DNA of 40,641 nt from Ichthyophthirius multifiliis (lineage: Eukaryota > Ciliophora > Oligohymenophorea > Hymenostomatida): contig NW_004086343.1 of NCBI RefSeq assembly GCF_000220395.1, forward strand, positions 1-40,641, written 5' to 3'. The position numbers and the translations under genes are program-made. A model generated the notes under the pieces. The model was given only the letters and a program-made list of their open reading frames with translations, was not told the origin of the DNA and searched no databases. How positions within the stretch are numbered: position 1 is the stretch's first letter; each line of letters begins with the position of its first letter. This document shows, one piece after another, positions 13,708 through 24,986 of this stretch.

Positions 13708-14760
13708 TCAAAAAACTTTATTTTTTAATGGAGATTAACTTCTACATTTTTTAGTATATTTTATAGAATTAAAATTACTTTATAAATATCTTAAATTACT
13801 TTCTTCGAAATTTTCCTTTAAAAAATTCTATAAAATCTATACAGAACATTTATATTTTGGATCAATAATAAAAAATAAGAAAATAAACATCATATTATTA
13901 TTCAAAAAACCTACATTTATACACGATTTATTACTGTCGCACATTATTTAATATCTAAAATCATTATTTTATATAAAATAAGCATGAACATTCCATTTTC
14001 TTGCTCCATTATTGACCAAAATTTAATTAGGTAAATTTTAAAATAATCTATTTTACACAAAAACTCTTTTTAGATAAATTAATTCTTCTATGTTTTTACC
14101 TATAACCTGTTTTTCTCCATAAAAAATATTATCCCTATATATAAAATCTTTAATGAAATATTTTCTAACTAAAAGATTATCTTCAGTATCTTTTTCTGAA
14201 TGCATTCCGATATTTCCTATTTTATTTTTTTCCCAAAAAACATCCCCAGTTGAATTTTCGATTAAATAACTTTCATCCTAAAATGAATTTTCTTTTTAAT
14301 ATTTTTTTATTATTTTAACTTTTTTAAATTCATCTATTATTACTTAAGATGATAAATATATTATTATATTTGATATTCCTCCACTTATACATGTCTTCTT
14401 TTTATAAAAAATACACATTTTTATGAAAATTTGAAGTTCTAGATGTTCCCATGGATTTAAATTAGGATCTGATTCCATTAATATATAATCTATTATTAAA
14501 AAAAAATTGAGTCCTTTTTAATTGTTTTGATATTTTGTGTTTGGGAAATATAATATTTCGTTTAAATTTTTTGAGTTTTTAATATATATTTAGTAATCTT
14601 CTAATTAATTTGGAATATTTTTTATAAGCTTTTTTTGTTTAAAAAAATAATCAAATAAACAAAACATTTAGAATCAAAAAAAGTTTACTTATTTAACTGT
14701 ATTTTCATAAGATTTTCTTTTAATTTATGATTCATGAAAACATACAATTAAATAAATCAT
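13708..14760 (-). CDS. unknown protein, 330 aa, one intron
   Basis: The ATG at 14758-14760 starts a 24-codon exon. The intron is 14629-14688 (60 nt), and exon 2 runs to TGA at 13708-13710; the sum is 331 codons including the stop. The sequence is well ordered rather than low-complexity. Segments such as ILMESDPNLNPWEHLE, CIFYKKKTCISGG, and NGARKWNVHAYFI look conserved in type, but I cannot name the family. There is no signal peptide and no membrane span, apart from one hydrophobic stretch (NNNMMFIFLFFIID) late in the protein. It lies 82 nt downstream of the MORN gene on the same strand. Two poly-T tracts (plus strand, 14761-14780 and 14823-14843) fill that gap. Confidence 0.75.
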
Positions 14761-14842
14761 TTTTTTTTTTTTTTTTTTTTGGAAAAATTTATTTTATTTT
14801 TTTAAACAAAAAAAAAATTAAATTTTTTTTTTTTTTTTTTTT

Positions 14843-15351
14843 TCAAGTTTTTCTTTAAATATTAGATTTTAAATAACTGTCATTTAATTTTATTTATTAA
14901 CTTTTTTCATTAATTTCTATATTTTCCACTTATTCAAATTCTAATTCTTCAATACTTTTTATTTTTTTTCCATATTCGAAAATACCATATTTAATAATTC
15001 CATTTTTATATATATATTTTCCTTTCCCATGTTATTTACCATAAGCCCATTAACCTTAATATGTTTTATCTTTTTTTTTTTTAATAAAAAAATTTAAATA
15101 TAAAAAATAAAATAAATACCTTTCCATTAATATATACCATAACCATGTTTTTTATCATTAAAATAATTTCCTTCAAAAAACATTTCATTATTCCATATAA
15201 ATTTACCTTTCCCATGCATATTATTATAATTCCAATATCCTATTATTTATATTTTATTTTAATAAATAAATTAAAAAAACCTTTATATTATTTTCCATCA
15301 GACCATAAATAAGTTCCCTTTATTTTATAATATTAATATTAATATAATAAT

Positions 15352-15406
<55 letters not shown>

Positions 15407-16420
15407 ATAAATATACATATCCATGTAAATAATTATATTGCCATTCTCCTTCATAAATTGATCCATCTACCCATTAAAATTTTCCTTTTCCATTTTTTTT
15501 ACCTTAAAAAAATTCTCCTTCATATTTTGAACCATCTGATCTGAGTTTTTAATATTATTCTTATAAATCATTTATATAATTTTTTTATTTTTTACAATAT
15601 TTCAATTCCTTTACCTTCCTATAATCCGTTTTTCCATTCTCCTTTATAGACTTCTTCGTTTAAACGTTTTAAGATTCCAAATTAACTAAATTATCCATTA
15701 CTCCAATTACCTAAATAAATATATTTTGAATAAAATCATTAAGTCTAATATAATAATAATCATAAATAAAAGAAATACCTTCATAAGTATCTCCATTTAT
15801 AAATATCAATTTTCCGTTTCCGTTTTAAATATTATTTTTCCATTGCCCTTTTATCAATTTTTTTATTTTTAAAAAGTTTATTTATACCTTCATATTTTTA
15901 ACCATTTGGCCTTTTTTTCAAAAATAAAAAAAATAAAAAAAAAAAAATTAAATAATATAATTTTAACCATGTTTATATACCAAAGCCTTCCTTTTAATCT
16001 CCGTTCCATTATCCTTCATATACTACTCCATTTTTAAATGTGATTGCATTTTTTTATATTAGATATTATTTTTTATCGGAATTTTCTATTGCTTTTTTAT
16101 CTGAACTTTCTAAAGATTTTTTATCTGAATTTTATAATTATTTTTATATTATTAAAGATAAACTAAGAGAATCAAGGGCCTTGTTTTCTTAAAGTACAAT
16201 TTAGTTTGAATCTTATGAAATTTAAATTAAACTATTTATGTTATTTTCACTTTTTTTGGTATTTTTTTAAATAAATTTACTTTTTTACAATTAATTTATT
16301 ATTTATATTTTTTTAATAAATCTAACTTTGTCTTTAAGAATTTGGTTTTTGTACATTTTATTGTGATTATTTTTAATTTTCTAAACATAAATTATATGTA
16401 CAATCATTTAAGTTTCCCAT
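14843..16420 (-). CDS. MORN-repeat protein with N-myristoylation signal
   Basis: The ATG at 16418-16420 gives MGNLNDCTYN: Gly2 followed by Asn3 is a classic N-myristoylation context, and Cys7 could be palmitoylated. About 115 polar residues follow, with three copies of an NSDKK/SSDKK-like motif (NSDKKSLE, SSDKKAIE, NSDKK). Then come about nine MORN repeats, each with a GxY/F-xGxW-xxGxxxGxGxx pattern: VVYEGQWNGDQKEGFG, KYEGQWKNNIQNGNG, VYKGEWKNGLQEGKG, KYEGEFFQGKKNGKG, IYEGEWQYNYLHGYG and others, last TYQGQWAYGKQHGKG. An acidic tail ends at TGA 14843-14845. About nine short introns are in phase, many splitting the Gly codon of a repeat (GAA G|GT), which suggests repeat-unit exon duplication. 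MORN proteins commonly scaffold membrane-cytoskeleton or ciliary structures, so a membrane-anchored scaffold is likely (inference). Confidence 0.92.
15356..15401. repeat. AT dinucleotide repeat inside a MORN-gene intron
   Basis: A roughly 46-nt AT run inside the intron between the MORN exons ending YLHGY and beginning GTYLWSDG. The flanking donor and acceptor still join in phase. Confidence 0.9.
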
Positions 16421-18336
16421 TAATATTTTATTTAACTATAAAAAAAATAAATATTTATTTTATTAATATTTTGCGTATATAGTAATTTAAAAACAATTAA
16501 TTTTTGTGTAATTTTAATTTTAATTGATTAATGGTTTTATTTAATTATATATTTGTAATAAAGTATTATTATTTATAGTTGATCTATTAATTTAAAAATA
16601 AGAATTAAAATAGATATTGGTATTTTATTATAATTAAATATATAATATTATTATATAATATAAAAACAAATTATTTTTTTATTTTTAATCAAATAAAAAT
16701 AATTATTAATATTATAAAATTTATAATATGGAAATATACAGAAAAATTTACTTCATAATTTCATATTTTTTTTATTTCTATATAAATAAATAAGACTAAA
16801 CATAAATATATCACTTTTTTTTTAAAAAAATCATATAATAATATATAATACTAAAACATTTTTTTTCTTTTACACTATATATGCATAATTTTTTTCTTAA
16901 GGATATATATTCCAGAGTAGTATTATGACTATAAGGGATAATATAAAAATGGATTTTATACATATAATAAAGATAGTAATTAATCATATTTTATGATAAT
17001 TTTAGTATTTAATGTTGCAGTAGTTCTGACGTAATAAAAATTTAGAAAGTAAAAATAAATAGTTAATATCGATTAGTTTAAAATTATTATATATAATTTT
17101 ATTAATATTATTTGTCTTTATATTTAAAAACAATATTTTTTTAATTATTCATTTTTTTAACAAAATAATATATTTATATAGTTTTAGAAATAGTATATTT
17201 TGATGAATTTGTAATATACTTTTGTTTTTTATAGTCTAACAAAATAAAAATGTTTTTTATTTTAATAATAACTAAAATTTTTAACAAACAAACAAAAAAT
17301 TAATAAAAAATCTAATATTAAAATTAAAAATATTTTTAAAAAAAAAATGGTTTTTCCAAGAAAATATCAAAAAAATAATATTTTTAAATAAATGTTTAAT
17401 AAAATAAATATTTTAATATGATAAAATATATTATTAAATATTTATATAACTCTATGTTCATTTTAAAACATATTTTAAAGTTATTAATAACAATTTTGTA
17501 TATTATTATAATTTTTAATAATATAATATATTAGTTGTTATTAGAAAAAGAACAAAAATTCATAAAAAAACCAATATTATTATATTAAGATAATATTAAT
17601 GTTTTATTTTTATAATAATTGAACATAATTATAAATTAATCAGAAATATATGAAAGAAATAATATAAAAATAATTGAAAAAACTACGAATTTTTTATTAA
17701 AAAATTGGATATATGTTCATTAAAATTAATATTAATAATAAATAAAAAACTTTTTATATTTTAGAATTTTCGAATAATAAAATCATAAAGCCATCCATAA
17801 AGTTTCAATATATATTTTTAAAGTTAATTTCTTAATTTTATATATAAATTATATCTATACTTTTTTAATATTCTATAATGGTTTATTGTCTCTATAAAAA
17901 AAACAATTAAATAATTCTTTTATTTAAAATAAAATAAACCCTTTAAAGACTTATTAATTTTTTTTTCATATATTGGTTAATCTATTTTTTAGTAAAAATA
18001 TGATATAATTATAGGAATTAAATATATGGAATATTTAATAGAAAATGGACTAATTGAATAAAAAACAACAAAATTATATATAGTAAAAAAAACTTATTAA
18101 AATAATTATATAATTTTTTTGTAATATTATACATTAATTTTTAAATTTCTATGTATTTATCAAAATACTATTTATATATATATTACTTATAATAAATAAT
18201 AAGTTTATAATTATAAAATATTATTCATTATATATATTTAAAATAAATATTCTATATACCTTTTTATTTATTTTGTTCATACTTATATATTTTACATATA
18301 TATGTTTTCTAATTGTTTTTGCTTTTTTTTAAAATA
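16421..18336. other. gene-poor stretch
   Basis: 1.9 kb upstream of the MORN gene and downstream of the 18337 gene. Apart from the candidate at 16906-17055 it is low-complexity AT sequence. Plus-strand readings near 17990-18110 (around MEYLIENGLIEQKTTK) are open in two frames at once, so I do not call them. Confidence 0.45.
16906..17055 (+). CDS. possible small membrane protein or exon
   Basis: The plus-strand reading IYIPEQYYDYKGQYKNGFYT, then a hydrophobic segment SYFMIILVFNVAVVLTQQKF, looks like a soluble head plus one transmembrane helix. An acceptor AAG precedes it (phase 2), but no upstream exon with a start is visible. The minus strand is also open here (TTATLNTKIIIKYDQLLSLL), so orientation is not secure. 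Confidence 0.28.
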
Positions 18337-19490
18337 TCAAATATAAAAAAAAAATTAATAATATTTTTTTATTTTTCTTTTCCATATTATATTAAAAATA
18401 ATCTCCTCAAAAACCTATATGCGTAGCTATAATATTAGATTAAAATATTCAAATGAAAAAGTTAAATAAGGAATATTTGTCAATAAAATTATATAATAGA
18501 AATAAGGAACTTTTTATCCAAATTCATTTGTTACAAATAAAAATATGAAAATAAAATTAAATATAAAAATAAGATTTTAAATCTGTAATTTCTTTTTTTT
18601 TAAAATGGATTAAATAAATACATATAAATTTTTAAAAAATTAAATAGTAAAAGTAATAATTTTTTCGTTATATTCTTTATACTAATAATTAATAAATTTC
18701 TAAAGGATTATTGATATATTTTTAATTTTAATAAACTTTAAGAAAGTTTCCTAATAATTAGTTTAAATCTTATAATCTTCAAATACTTTCTTTAATTCGA
18801 TAATTTTTTTAATACTTTAAAAAAATTAATTGTATGTGTAATTTTTTTTATTATATAAATTTTGTGCTTTTAAAGGGTTACCTTTGTTTTTAAATATATT
18901 TTTTAATAATCAATTCCAAACAATTTATAAGTCGAAAAAAAGGACTCTACTTTAATAACTTAGTTCATCTTTATTCCTTATTTAATTTTTAGAAATTCAC
19001 TTCGAAATAGGAATCCTTAAATATTTTAATATAATTTATTTTTTCTTTTTAATTTCATAAAAATTATATTTCTTACAATTTTTTGTTCATTATATTCTTA
19101 TTTTAACCTTATTTTAAGAGAGTTATATTTTTTATTATTACACTTTTTTCTTGAAAAATCTTATTTTTATAAATATATTACAATTTACAATACATTTCCT
19201 ATTTTTATTAAATTGAAAATTAAATTTTAATTTAAATGTCAATTTTACTTTAGTAGAGTTTTATGTTTTCTACTTAAAAAAATCAGTTAATAATATAAAC
19301 TATACATTTATCAGTAAAAACTTAATCATAAAAAATACATATTTTTGAAATCTAATTGGATAAATTTAGCTTTATATTTACACTTTTTATGTCTTTAATA
19401 CTTATTTATTAATTTTATTCAGATTTATTCTTATTTGAATCTTCTTTGTAGTAATTATAACTATTTCTAATGCAATAGTCATAAAAAATG
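18337..19490 (-). CDS. hypothetical protein, multi-exon, start uncertain
   Basis: Exons join in phase across introns of 32-33 nt and a longer one (about 118 nt) to TGA at 18337-18339. Readable parts include NSYNYYKEDSNKNKSEQNQQ at the N side, ITLLKQGQNKNIMNKK and QGIKMNQVIKVESFFSTYK in the middle, then KKIIELKKVFEDYKIQTNYQ. A hydrophobic tail (KVPYFYYIILLTNIPYLTF) may be membrane-associated. The first exon has no ATG in the best frame. The ATG at 19480-19482 is in another frame, so the true start or a first exon is missing. The plus strand over 18419-18540 is also open but fits less well. No family recognised. Confidence 0.5.
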
Positions 19491-19650
19491 ATCAGTATCT
19501 AACTTTACAATTGAGTAAAATATTATTTTAAAAATTTTATAAAAAAAATACATAAAAAAAACATTAAAAAAATAATTTAAAACTAATTTAAAGTATAAAT
19601 AAAATATTTTTATTATTATAAATAAAAACAAAATTTAAAAGATATTCTCG

Positions 19651-19692
<42 letters not shown>

Positions 19693-19757
19693 TATATATT
19701 ATATATTTTATTTTATATATAATAAATTATATTATTTATAAAAAAGCAATAATACCA

Positions 19758-20926
19758 TCAAAATAATTCGTCTAAAAATTAGAAATACTCCGAACAATTT
19801 ATATGTCCTTCCTATAAGCAATTTAAGCATTTTATATTTTGATAATTCTCATCATTTTTATCTATAATAATTTAATTTCTTTCATTAAAATATTATTAAA
19901 TAACACCACAATCTTAAATATGTCCACTTTTTTTACAAAAAAACATGTTTTTTTGCCATAATTTTCACAGTTAATTTTCTCATGTCCTATATTTCCACAT
20001 TTAAAGCAAACTTTTTGGTCACAACTTTTATTTTGATGTTGCCCTAGACAATTAATACATTATATTTTTTAGTTAAATTATAAACAAGTATTTCTTATAT
20101 GTCCTTATTTTCCACAATTAAAGCATATCTGCCCTTTTTTATCAAAAAAATATCTGTTTGTGTTCATCATTTATCCATATTCGATATTTATTTCCTCATT
20201 TTCTTCCGTTTCTATACTTTGTTCTTCGTTATTTTCCTATAATTGAAGTATTTTTTTCACTAAATTAAGATCTTGAGATACACAGCGTTTGCTTTCTCCT
20301 AATTTATTGTAAAATAAAACTTAAGAATTAGATGTATCGTAATTTTTGGTATTCTCAAAGGATGTAATATCTTAGAAATAATTAATTATTTTAGGCTTTA
20401 CCTATATATTTTCTTATTATTGATTTTTTTTGGCAAATAATAATATATTTAGCTAGTTTTGTTATTTTAAAAATATTCTGGGGAATTTTTTTAATTTTCA
20501 TCTTTGCTGAAATTTTCATATTTTGATAAATTTTCTTCTTTTCTAAAATTTTCTTCCTTTTTTATGTTTTCTTCCTTTTTTTTTATTTCTATTTTTTTTT
20601 AATTTTCATATTTTTTCGAATATTCTTCTTTTTGTAAATTTTCGGCTTTTTTAAAATTTTCATCTTTTTATATACTTTCTATATTTTTTTTTATATAAAT
20701 TTATTTTCTTTCAAATTTTTTTTTAAACTTTTTTATTTTATTTTTTACAATATTGTTGCTACTTTTTTCGATTTTCTTATATTAATTGAAATATTAATGC
20801 TTTTTGTAATTCTAGCTATTTTTTTAAATTAAATGTTTATTATTTATTATTTTTAATTTTAGTTAATTATTTTATATAAAATTATTAAAAAATTATAGAT
20901 TAATGTATTTATTAATTATTAGTCAT
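19758..20926 (-). CDS. zinc-knuckle protein resembling Air1/Air2 and ZCCHC7 (TRAMP complex)
   Basis: Five CCHC-type knuckles lie in the C-terminal half: CFNCGKQGHIRNTC, CINCLGQHQNKSC, CFKCGNIGHEKINC, CFFCKKSGHIQDC and CLNCLQEGHINC. The short linker between knuckles 3 and 4 (CENYGKKTCFFC) and the longer one before knuckle 5 match the layout of Air1/Air2 and ZCCHC7. Those proteins present RNA to the TRAMP poly(A) polymerase/helicase for nuclear exosome decay. Upstream is a coiled, charged region with repeated KEEN/YEN units, beginning at ATG 20926 (MTNNQQIHQSIIFQ). Three frame changes coincide with homopolymers on the plus strand: A7 at 19937-19943 (in knuckle 4), T8 at 20424-20431 and T9 at 20716-20724. 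The knuckle spacing is restored by a single base at the first, so I favour sequence errors over decay. CNBP/Gis2-like is the alternative family. Confidence 0.78.
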
Positions 20927-21467
20927 AATATATATTGCTTTATATATATATTTACAGGTAATTCCATTTTAAATATACAAAATTATTTATAAAATGAATG
21001 AAATTATAAAATTCTTCTTTTATATTTTTTTTTTTTTTTCCAAATTAATTTATCTAATAAAATAATAAATAAGATATTATTAATAGTTTTTTTTTTTTTT
21101 TTAAATTATAATCTTTAAATTTTTTTCATTTGACTTTATATTGCAGTTTTTTAAATTTAAATAAATAAAAAAAAATATTACTTTTTTTTTAAAAATATGT
21201 TAGTTTCACAAAAAAAAATATACGCTTTATATGAAATAGAAAACATTAATTATAATTTATATTAATATATTATTATTGTATTATATATATATAAAAAAGG
21301 ATATTCAGTATATATTGAAATAAACTTTTTATTTAATATTCAAATTCACAATTTTATTTATACTAAATTTAATCATAAATAAATATTTTTTAATAGTAAT
21401 GTTTGATATGTATATAAATATAAAAACTATAATTACTAATTTATTATAGTTTACACTAATAAGAAAA

Positions 21468-21510
<43 letters not shown>

Positions 21511-21879
21511 AAATAATTATTTTTTTTTTTAATTTTTGAAATAAAAAAAATACTTATATTTATCAAAAAATATCATAAAAATAAATAATTAATTCACAAA
21601 TAGAAAAATTTTGAGGATATTTTTGATTAAAGAAACAATATTATATTTAGATATAAATATGAAAAAAATAAAAAAAATTCAATAAAAAAAAAAAAAAAAA
21701 TGATACAAATAATAAAAAGCCTAAATTAAAATTTCGAAAAAAGATATATTAATAAAAAGAAAAAACTAAAATAAAATAAAATATATAAATAAATAAATAT
21801 ATATATATATATATAAATATAAATTATTTATATTTCATATTTATCTTATTTTTTTTACTAAAATATATATTTCTACAAA
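20927..21879. other. intergenic, AT-rich, no gene seen
   Basis: Sequence between the start of the zinc-knuckle gene and the stop of the membrane-protein gene, so it should hold the zinc-knuckle promoter. It contains poly-T runs and an AT repeat at 21472-21504. I see no reading frame with gene-like composition. Confidence 0.6.
21472..21504. repeat. AT dinucleotide repeat
   Basis: A 33-nt alternating AT run in intergenic DNA. Confidence 0.9.
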
Positions 21880-22623
21880 TCATTTATTTTTTTTAAGTTT
21901 TTCAATATTTTCTTTATAAATACTCTTAGTTCTTCTTTCATATTCTTCTTTTTCGAATTTCATTTTATTTTTATAAGTAATGAAATTTATCATCATAGCA
22001 ATTCCAATTAAAATTAAAAAATAATTTATTAAAATAAACGATCCTACAGTTTTATAAATATAATTCGGGTATCTTTTTTCACCTACACCAACATAAACTC
22101 CATATATATAACTTATTTACCCTACCATAACTAATAATAATGAATATGGATGTAATTAACTAGAATATATTAATCCTGTTGTTAATAATCCTAAATTTAA
22201 AGGAGCATAAAAATAAGAATATTTTTCTTTTTAATTTATCGCATAAGCCATATAAAGACCTCCTATTAATGAATAATTTATACATGTTATATCTACAAAC
22301 ATTTATAAAAAATAAGAGTTTTATAGTGTAAAATATTCATGAGTAAAAGATCCTAATAAGGCTAACGCTTGGGGTACTTAAATTAAATATAAACATTTTT
22401 TTAATAAAGGTGGGACTTCTACTTAAAATTGTTCTAAACCTTCTATAGTCATTTCTATTTCTCCTTTTTATAAGTCTTATTGGTATTTTTCAAGTTTTAG
22501 GCTTTATCGTTGCTTGTATTTTTTTTACTCTAATGAATAATTTGCTTTTATTTTAAAATTTTGGTAAATTAAGGGAAGTTATTTTTTATTTTTTAAATTG
22601 TATAACGATAGTATTCTTATCAT
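21880..22623 (-). CDS. multi-pass membrane protein resembling TMEM69/DUF3429, probably mitochondrial
   Basis: Intronless, 247 aa, from ATG 22621-22623 to TGA 21880-21882. The N-terminus (MIRILSLYNLKNKKQLPLIY) is basic with no acidic residue for over 30 positions, which fits a mitochondrial presequence. About residues 85-215 form four hydrophobic spans: VPQALALLGSF onward; INYSLIGGLYMAYAI; LGLLTTGLIY with LLLVMVGQISYIYGVYVG; and TVGSFILINYFLILIGIAMM. A basic, charged C-terminal tail follows. The spacing of the LIGG(L/I) span followed by later paired spans recalls the DUF3429/TMEM69 family. That match is by eye and moderate; it could be another ciliate mitochondrial inner-membrane subunit. It shares a 120-nt divergent promoter region with the plus-strand gene at 22744. 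Confidence 0.75.
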
Positions 22624-22743
22624 ATTTTTTTTTATATTTTTAGATATTAAATTATATTATATATATATATATATATATCTAAAAAAAAATTAATAGCATT
22701 TATTTATATTTTTATCTGTTAAAATAAAATTAAAAATAAAAAA

Positions 22744-23524
22744 ATGAATTTAGAATAAGAAAAAGATAGGAATAAAATAAACAGTTAATTAGTTATTATA
22801 AAAATAAAAAAAGTAAAAGTTAAGTTTTGGCTTAAAAAAAAAAAGAAATAATGATAATTCTAAAAAATAAAAATGAATGTTTTAATAAATAGATTAAAGT
22901 ATATTTTTATCTAATACTTTTTTAAAAAAAATCAAAGAATAATTTTATATAGTTTAAGTAAATAAAATATAATTTGAATAGTTTATAAAATTTAATTTAT
23001 GAAATATAAAATAAATACAAATTATTAAATTACTCCTAGAAATATAAATAATTTTTAGTATTATTATTTGAAAAATTAAAATATTATATATATAAAATAA
23101 TATCATTAAGAATAAAAAAATTTATTTAAATCTTATATTTAGATAATTAAATAAAAATAAACTTAATCTTTATTTAATTAAAAAATAAAAAAACTTATAT
23201 ATTTTTTATAGTCGAAAGATTTTTTTTTTAAGGATATAGAAAATTTAGAAACAAAAAATGTTAAATTTTAATTTAAGAAAATGATTTAAAGTAAATTTTA
23301 AAAACGTAAAAATGTTTTTTGGGAACTATATTATAGAGAATTTTAAAAATACTTTTTTTCTTATTAATGGAGTCGGTAGTTTAATATTTTAAAATGCTCA
23401 AAATCTTATCGTAAAATTATTTTAAGGTAATTAATGTCCATGAAAAAAGAAAAATGATTTATATAAATTTAATGGCGATATATTATATATAGAGGACAAG
23501 AAAATTATTTTTATATATAATTGA
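22744..23524 (+). CDS. hypothetical protein, multi-exon, with one in-frame TGA
   Basis: ATG 22744 opens MNLEQEKDRNKINSQL. Further exons read ECFNKQIK, then NNFIQFKQIKYNLNSLQNLI, KDIENLETKNVKFQFKKMIQ, and FKNTFFLINGVGSLIFQNAQ. Most joins are in phase across short GT...AG introns, except at an 11-A run near 22838-22848. The last exon stays in one frame through a TGA at 23441-23443 (GNQCP, stop, KKKNDLYKFNGDILYIED) to a second TGA at 23522-23524. The sequence beyond the first TGA has clear coding character. The TGA may therefore be a base error for TGG, a very short intron I cannot place, or the real end. No family recognised. Confidence 0.45.
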
Positions 23525-23723
23525 AAATATACAATCTAATTTATCTTATATATGTTAAGACAATAATAAATATAATATTTATATTTAATAAATATTTTTT
23601 TTTTTTTTAAATTAAATTAATAATTTTTTTTATAATTTTTAATAAAAACATATTTATATATATTTATATATTTTTTAAAAAAAATAAATAAATATTAACT
23701 TTTTATACTTAAAAAATATTATA

Positions 23724-24938
23724 ATGTCCTAAGTTTTTTTAGTCGAAATTATTTTAAATAAATTATTAATTAATGTGAACTTTGAAAATAGTATTATTTT
23801 TGTTATTCTTAAAGTAGGTGGGTATATATATATAATTAATAATTATTTTTTTATACCAAAAAACAAAAAAAGATCAATAAAAATATGAACTATAAAATTC
23901 ATTTTTATTAAAATAAAAAAAAGTGGATTTTTAAAAATAAATATTTTAAATAGAAACATATTTAACTTTAGATGAACAAAAGAATATATTTTAATGCAAA
24001 AAAGTTTATATTTTTTAAAAATTATAAAAATTTTAATTTATAAAAAAAAGTTTGAAATATTAATAAATATAAATCATGATTAATTATATAAACTAGCCGG
24101 GAAAATAGAATTCGATATTTCTAATTATATAAACAATTAAATATATTATTAATAAGAAAAAAAAACACTTCTTAAATGTCCAGATAAATCTGCTAAGTTA
24201 AATTTTGATATAAAAATTGTTTAAATAAAATGTTTAGAATGTAATATATAAACATATATAGATTTTTAATATATATATATATAAATATTTTTTTTTATAA
24301 AAAAAGAAAGATTTATAAAAATAAAAATTATTAGAAGAACTATAATAAAAAAATTAAAATTTATAGGAAATAATATATTAATAAAATTAAAAAATAAACT
24401 AATAATAAATAGATATTGGAAAAATTATATATGAAAATTAAGAAATTATAAAAAAAATGCATTAAAATGATATTTTTTTGAAAGAAAAAATTACAAAAAT
24501 TTAAGAATTAGAAGAAAATTTATTAAAAATTTAAGTAAAAAAATATAAAAAAAAAAAAAATTAAAAAAAAAAAAGGTCGAAAGAAGAAATATAGAAATTT
24601 AAAGAGATTTTTATAAAAGAATTTCATTTTAAAAAGAAGAACAAGCATTTTATTAAAAAAACAATATAAATATTTTAGAAAAATAACTAGTTATATGTAA
24701 ATAAAATTTGTCTGAAATAATAAACTGTATTCTTTTATAACAAAATAATGATCTAATCGAATAAATAGAACCCTTTTATTAAAATGAAATAGAAAAAAAT
24801 AATATATATAAACAATAAATAATAGAAAATAATTAAATATTTGAATAATATATACTTAGTAGCTAAGAAAGAACAAATGATTTTAGTTTTGAAAAGAATT
24901 ATATATAAAACAAATTAAATAATAGTAATATTATATGA
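23724..24938 (+). CDS. NT-C2 domain plus coiled-coil protein (EEIG1/EHBP1 N-terminal domain type)
   Basis: The N-terminal 150 or so residues resemble the NT-type C2 beta-sandwich found in EEIG1, EHBP1 and plant and protist coiled-coil proteins. They begin with the strand MSQVFLVEIILNKLLINVNF, then QIETYLTLDEQKNIFQCKK, then the hallmark LAGKIEFDISNYINNQ followed by LLKCPDKSAKLNFDIKIVQI. Such domains usually tether cytoskeleton or trafficking proteins to membranes. The C-terminal half is a charged coiled coil (EELQQKNQNLQEIIYQ, ITKIQELEENLLKI) ending at TGA 24936-24938 after SFEKNYIQNKLNNSNII. At least two introns lie in the N-terminal half. The frame changes across paired A14/A12 runs at 24547-24574, probably a homopolymer miscount. 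The start is the first ATG and is moderately sure. It is convergent with the next gene, with only 48 nt between stops. Confidence 0.6.
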
Positions 24939-24986
24939 GTTTTTTATAAATTATATTATATTATAATTAATTTTTAATTCTTATTT

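Noticed and set aside
17990-18110. Plus-strand peptide around MEYLIENGLIEQKTTK
   Set aside because: Two plus-strand frames are equally open here and neither has splice partners or family resemblance.
18419-18545. Plus-strand exon-like reading starting MRSYNIRLKYSNEKVK
   Set aside because: The minus strand over the same bases continues the 18337-19490 gene in phase, so I kept that one; both are open because TGA is rare.
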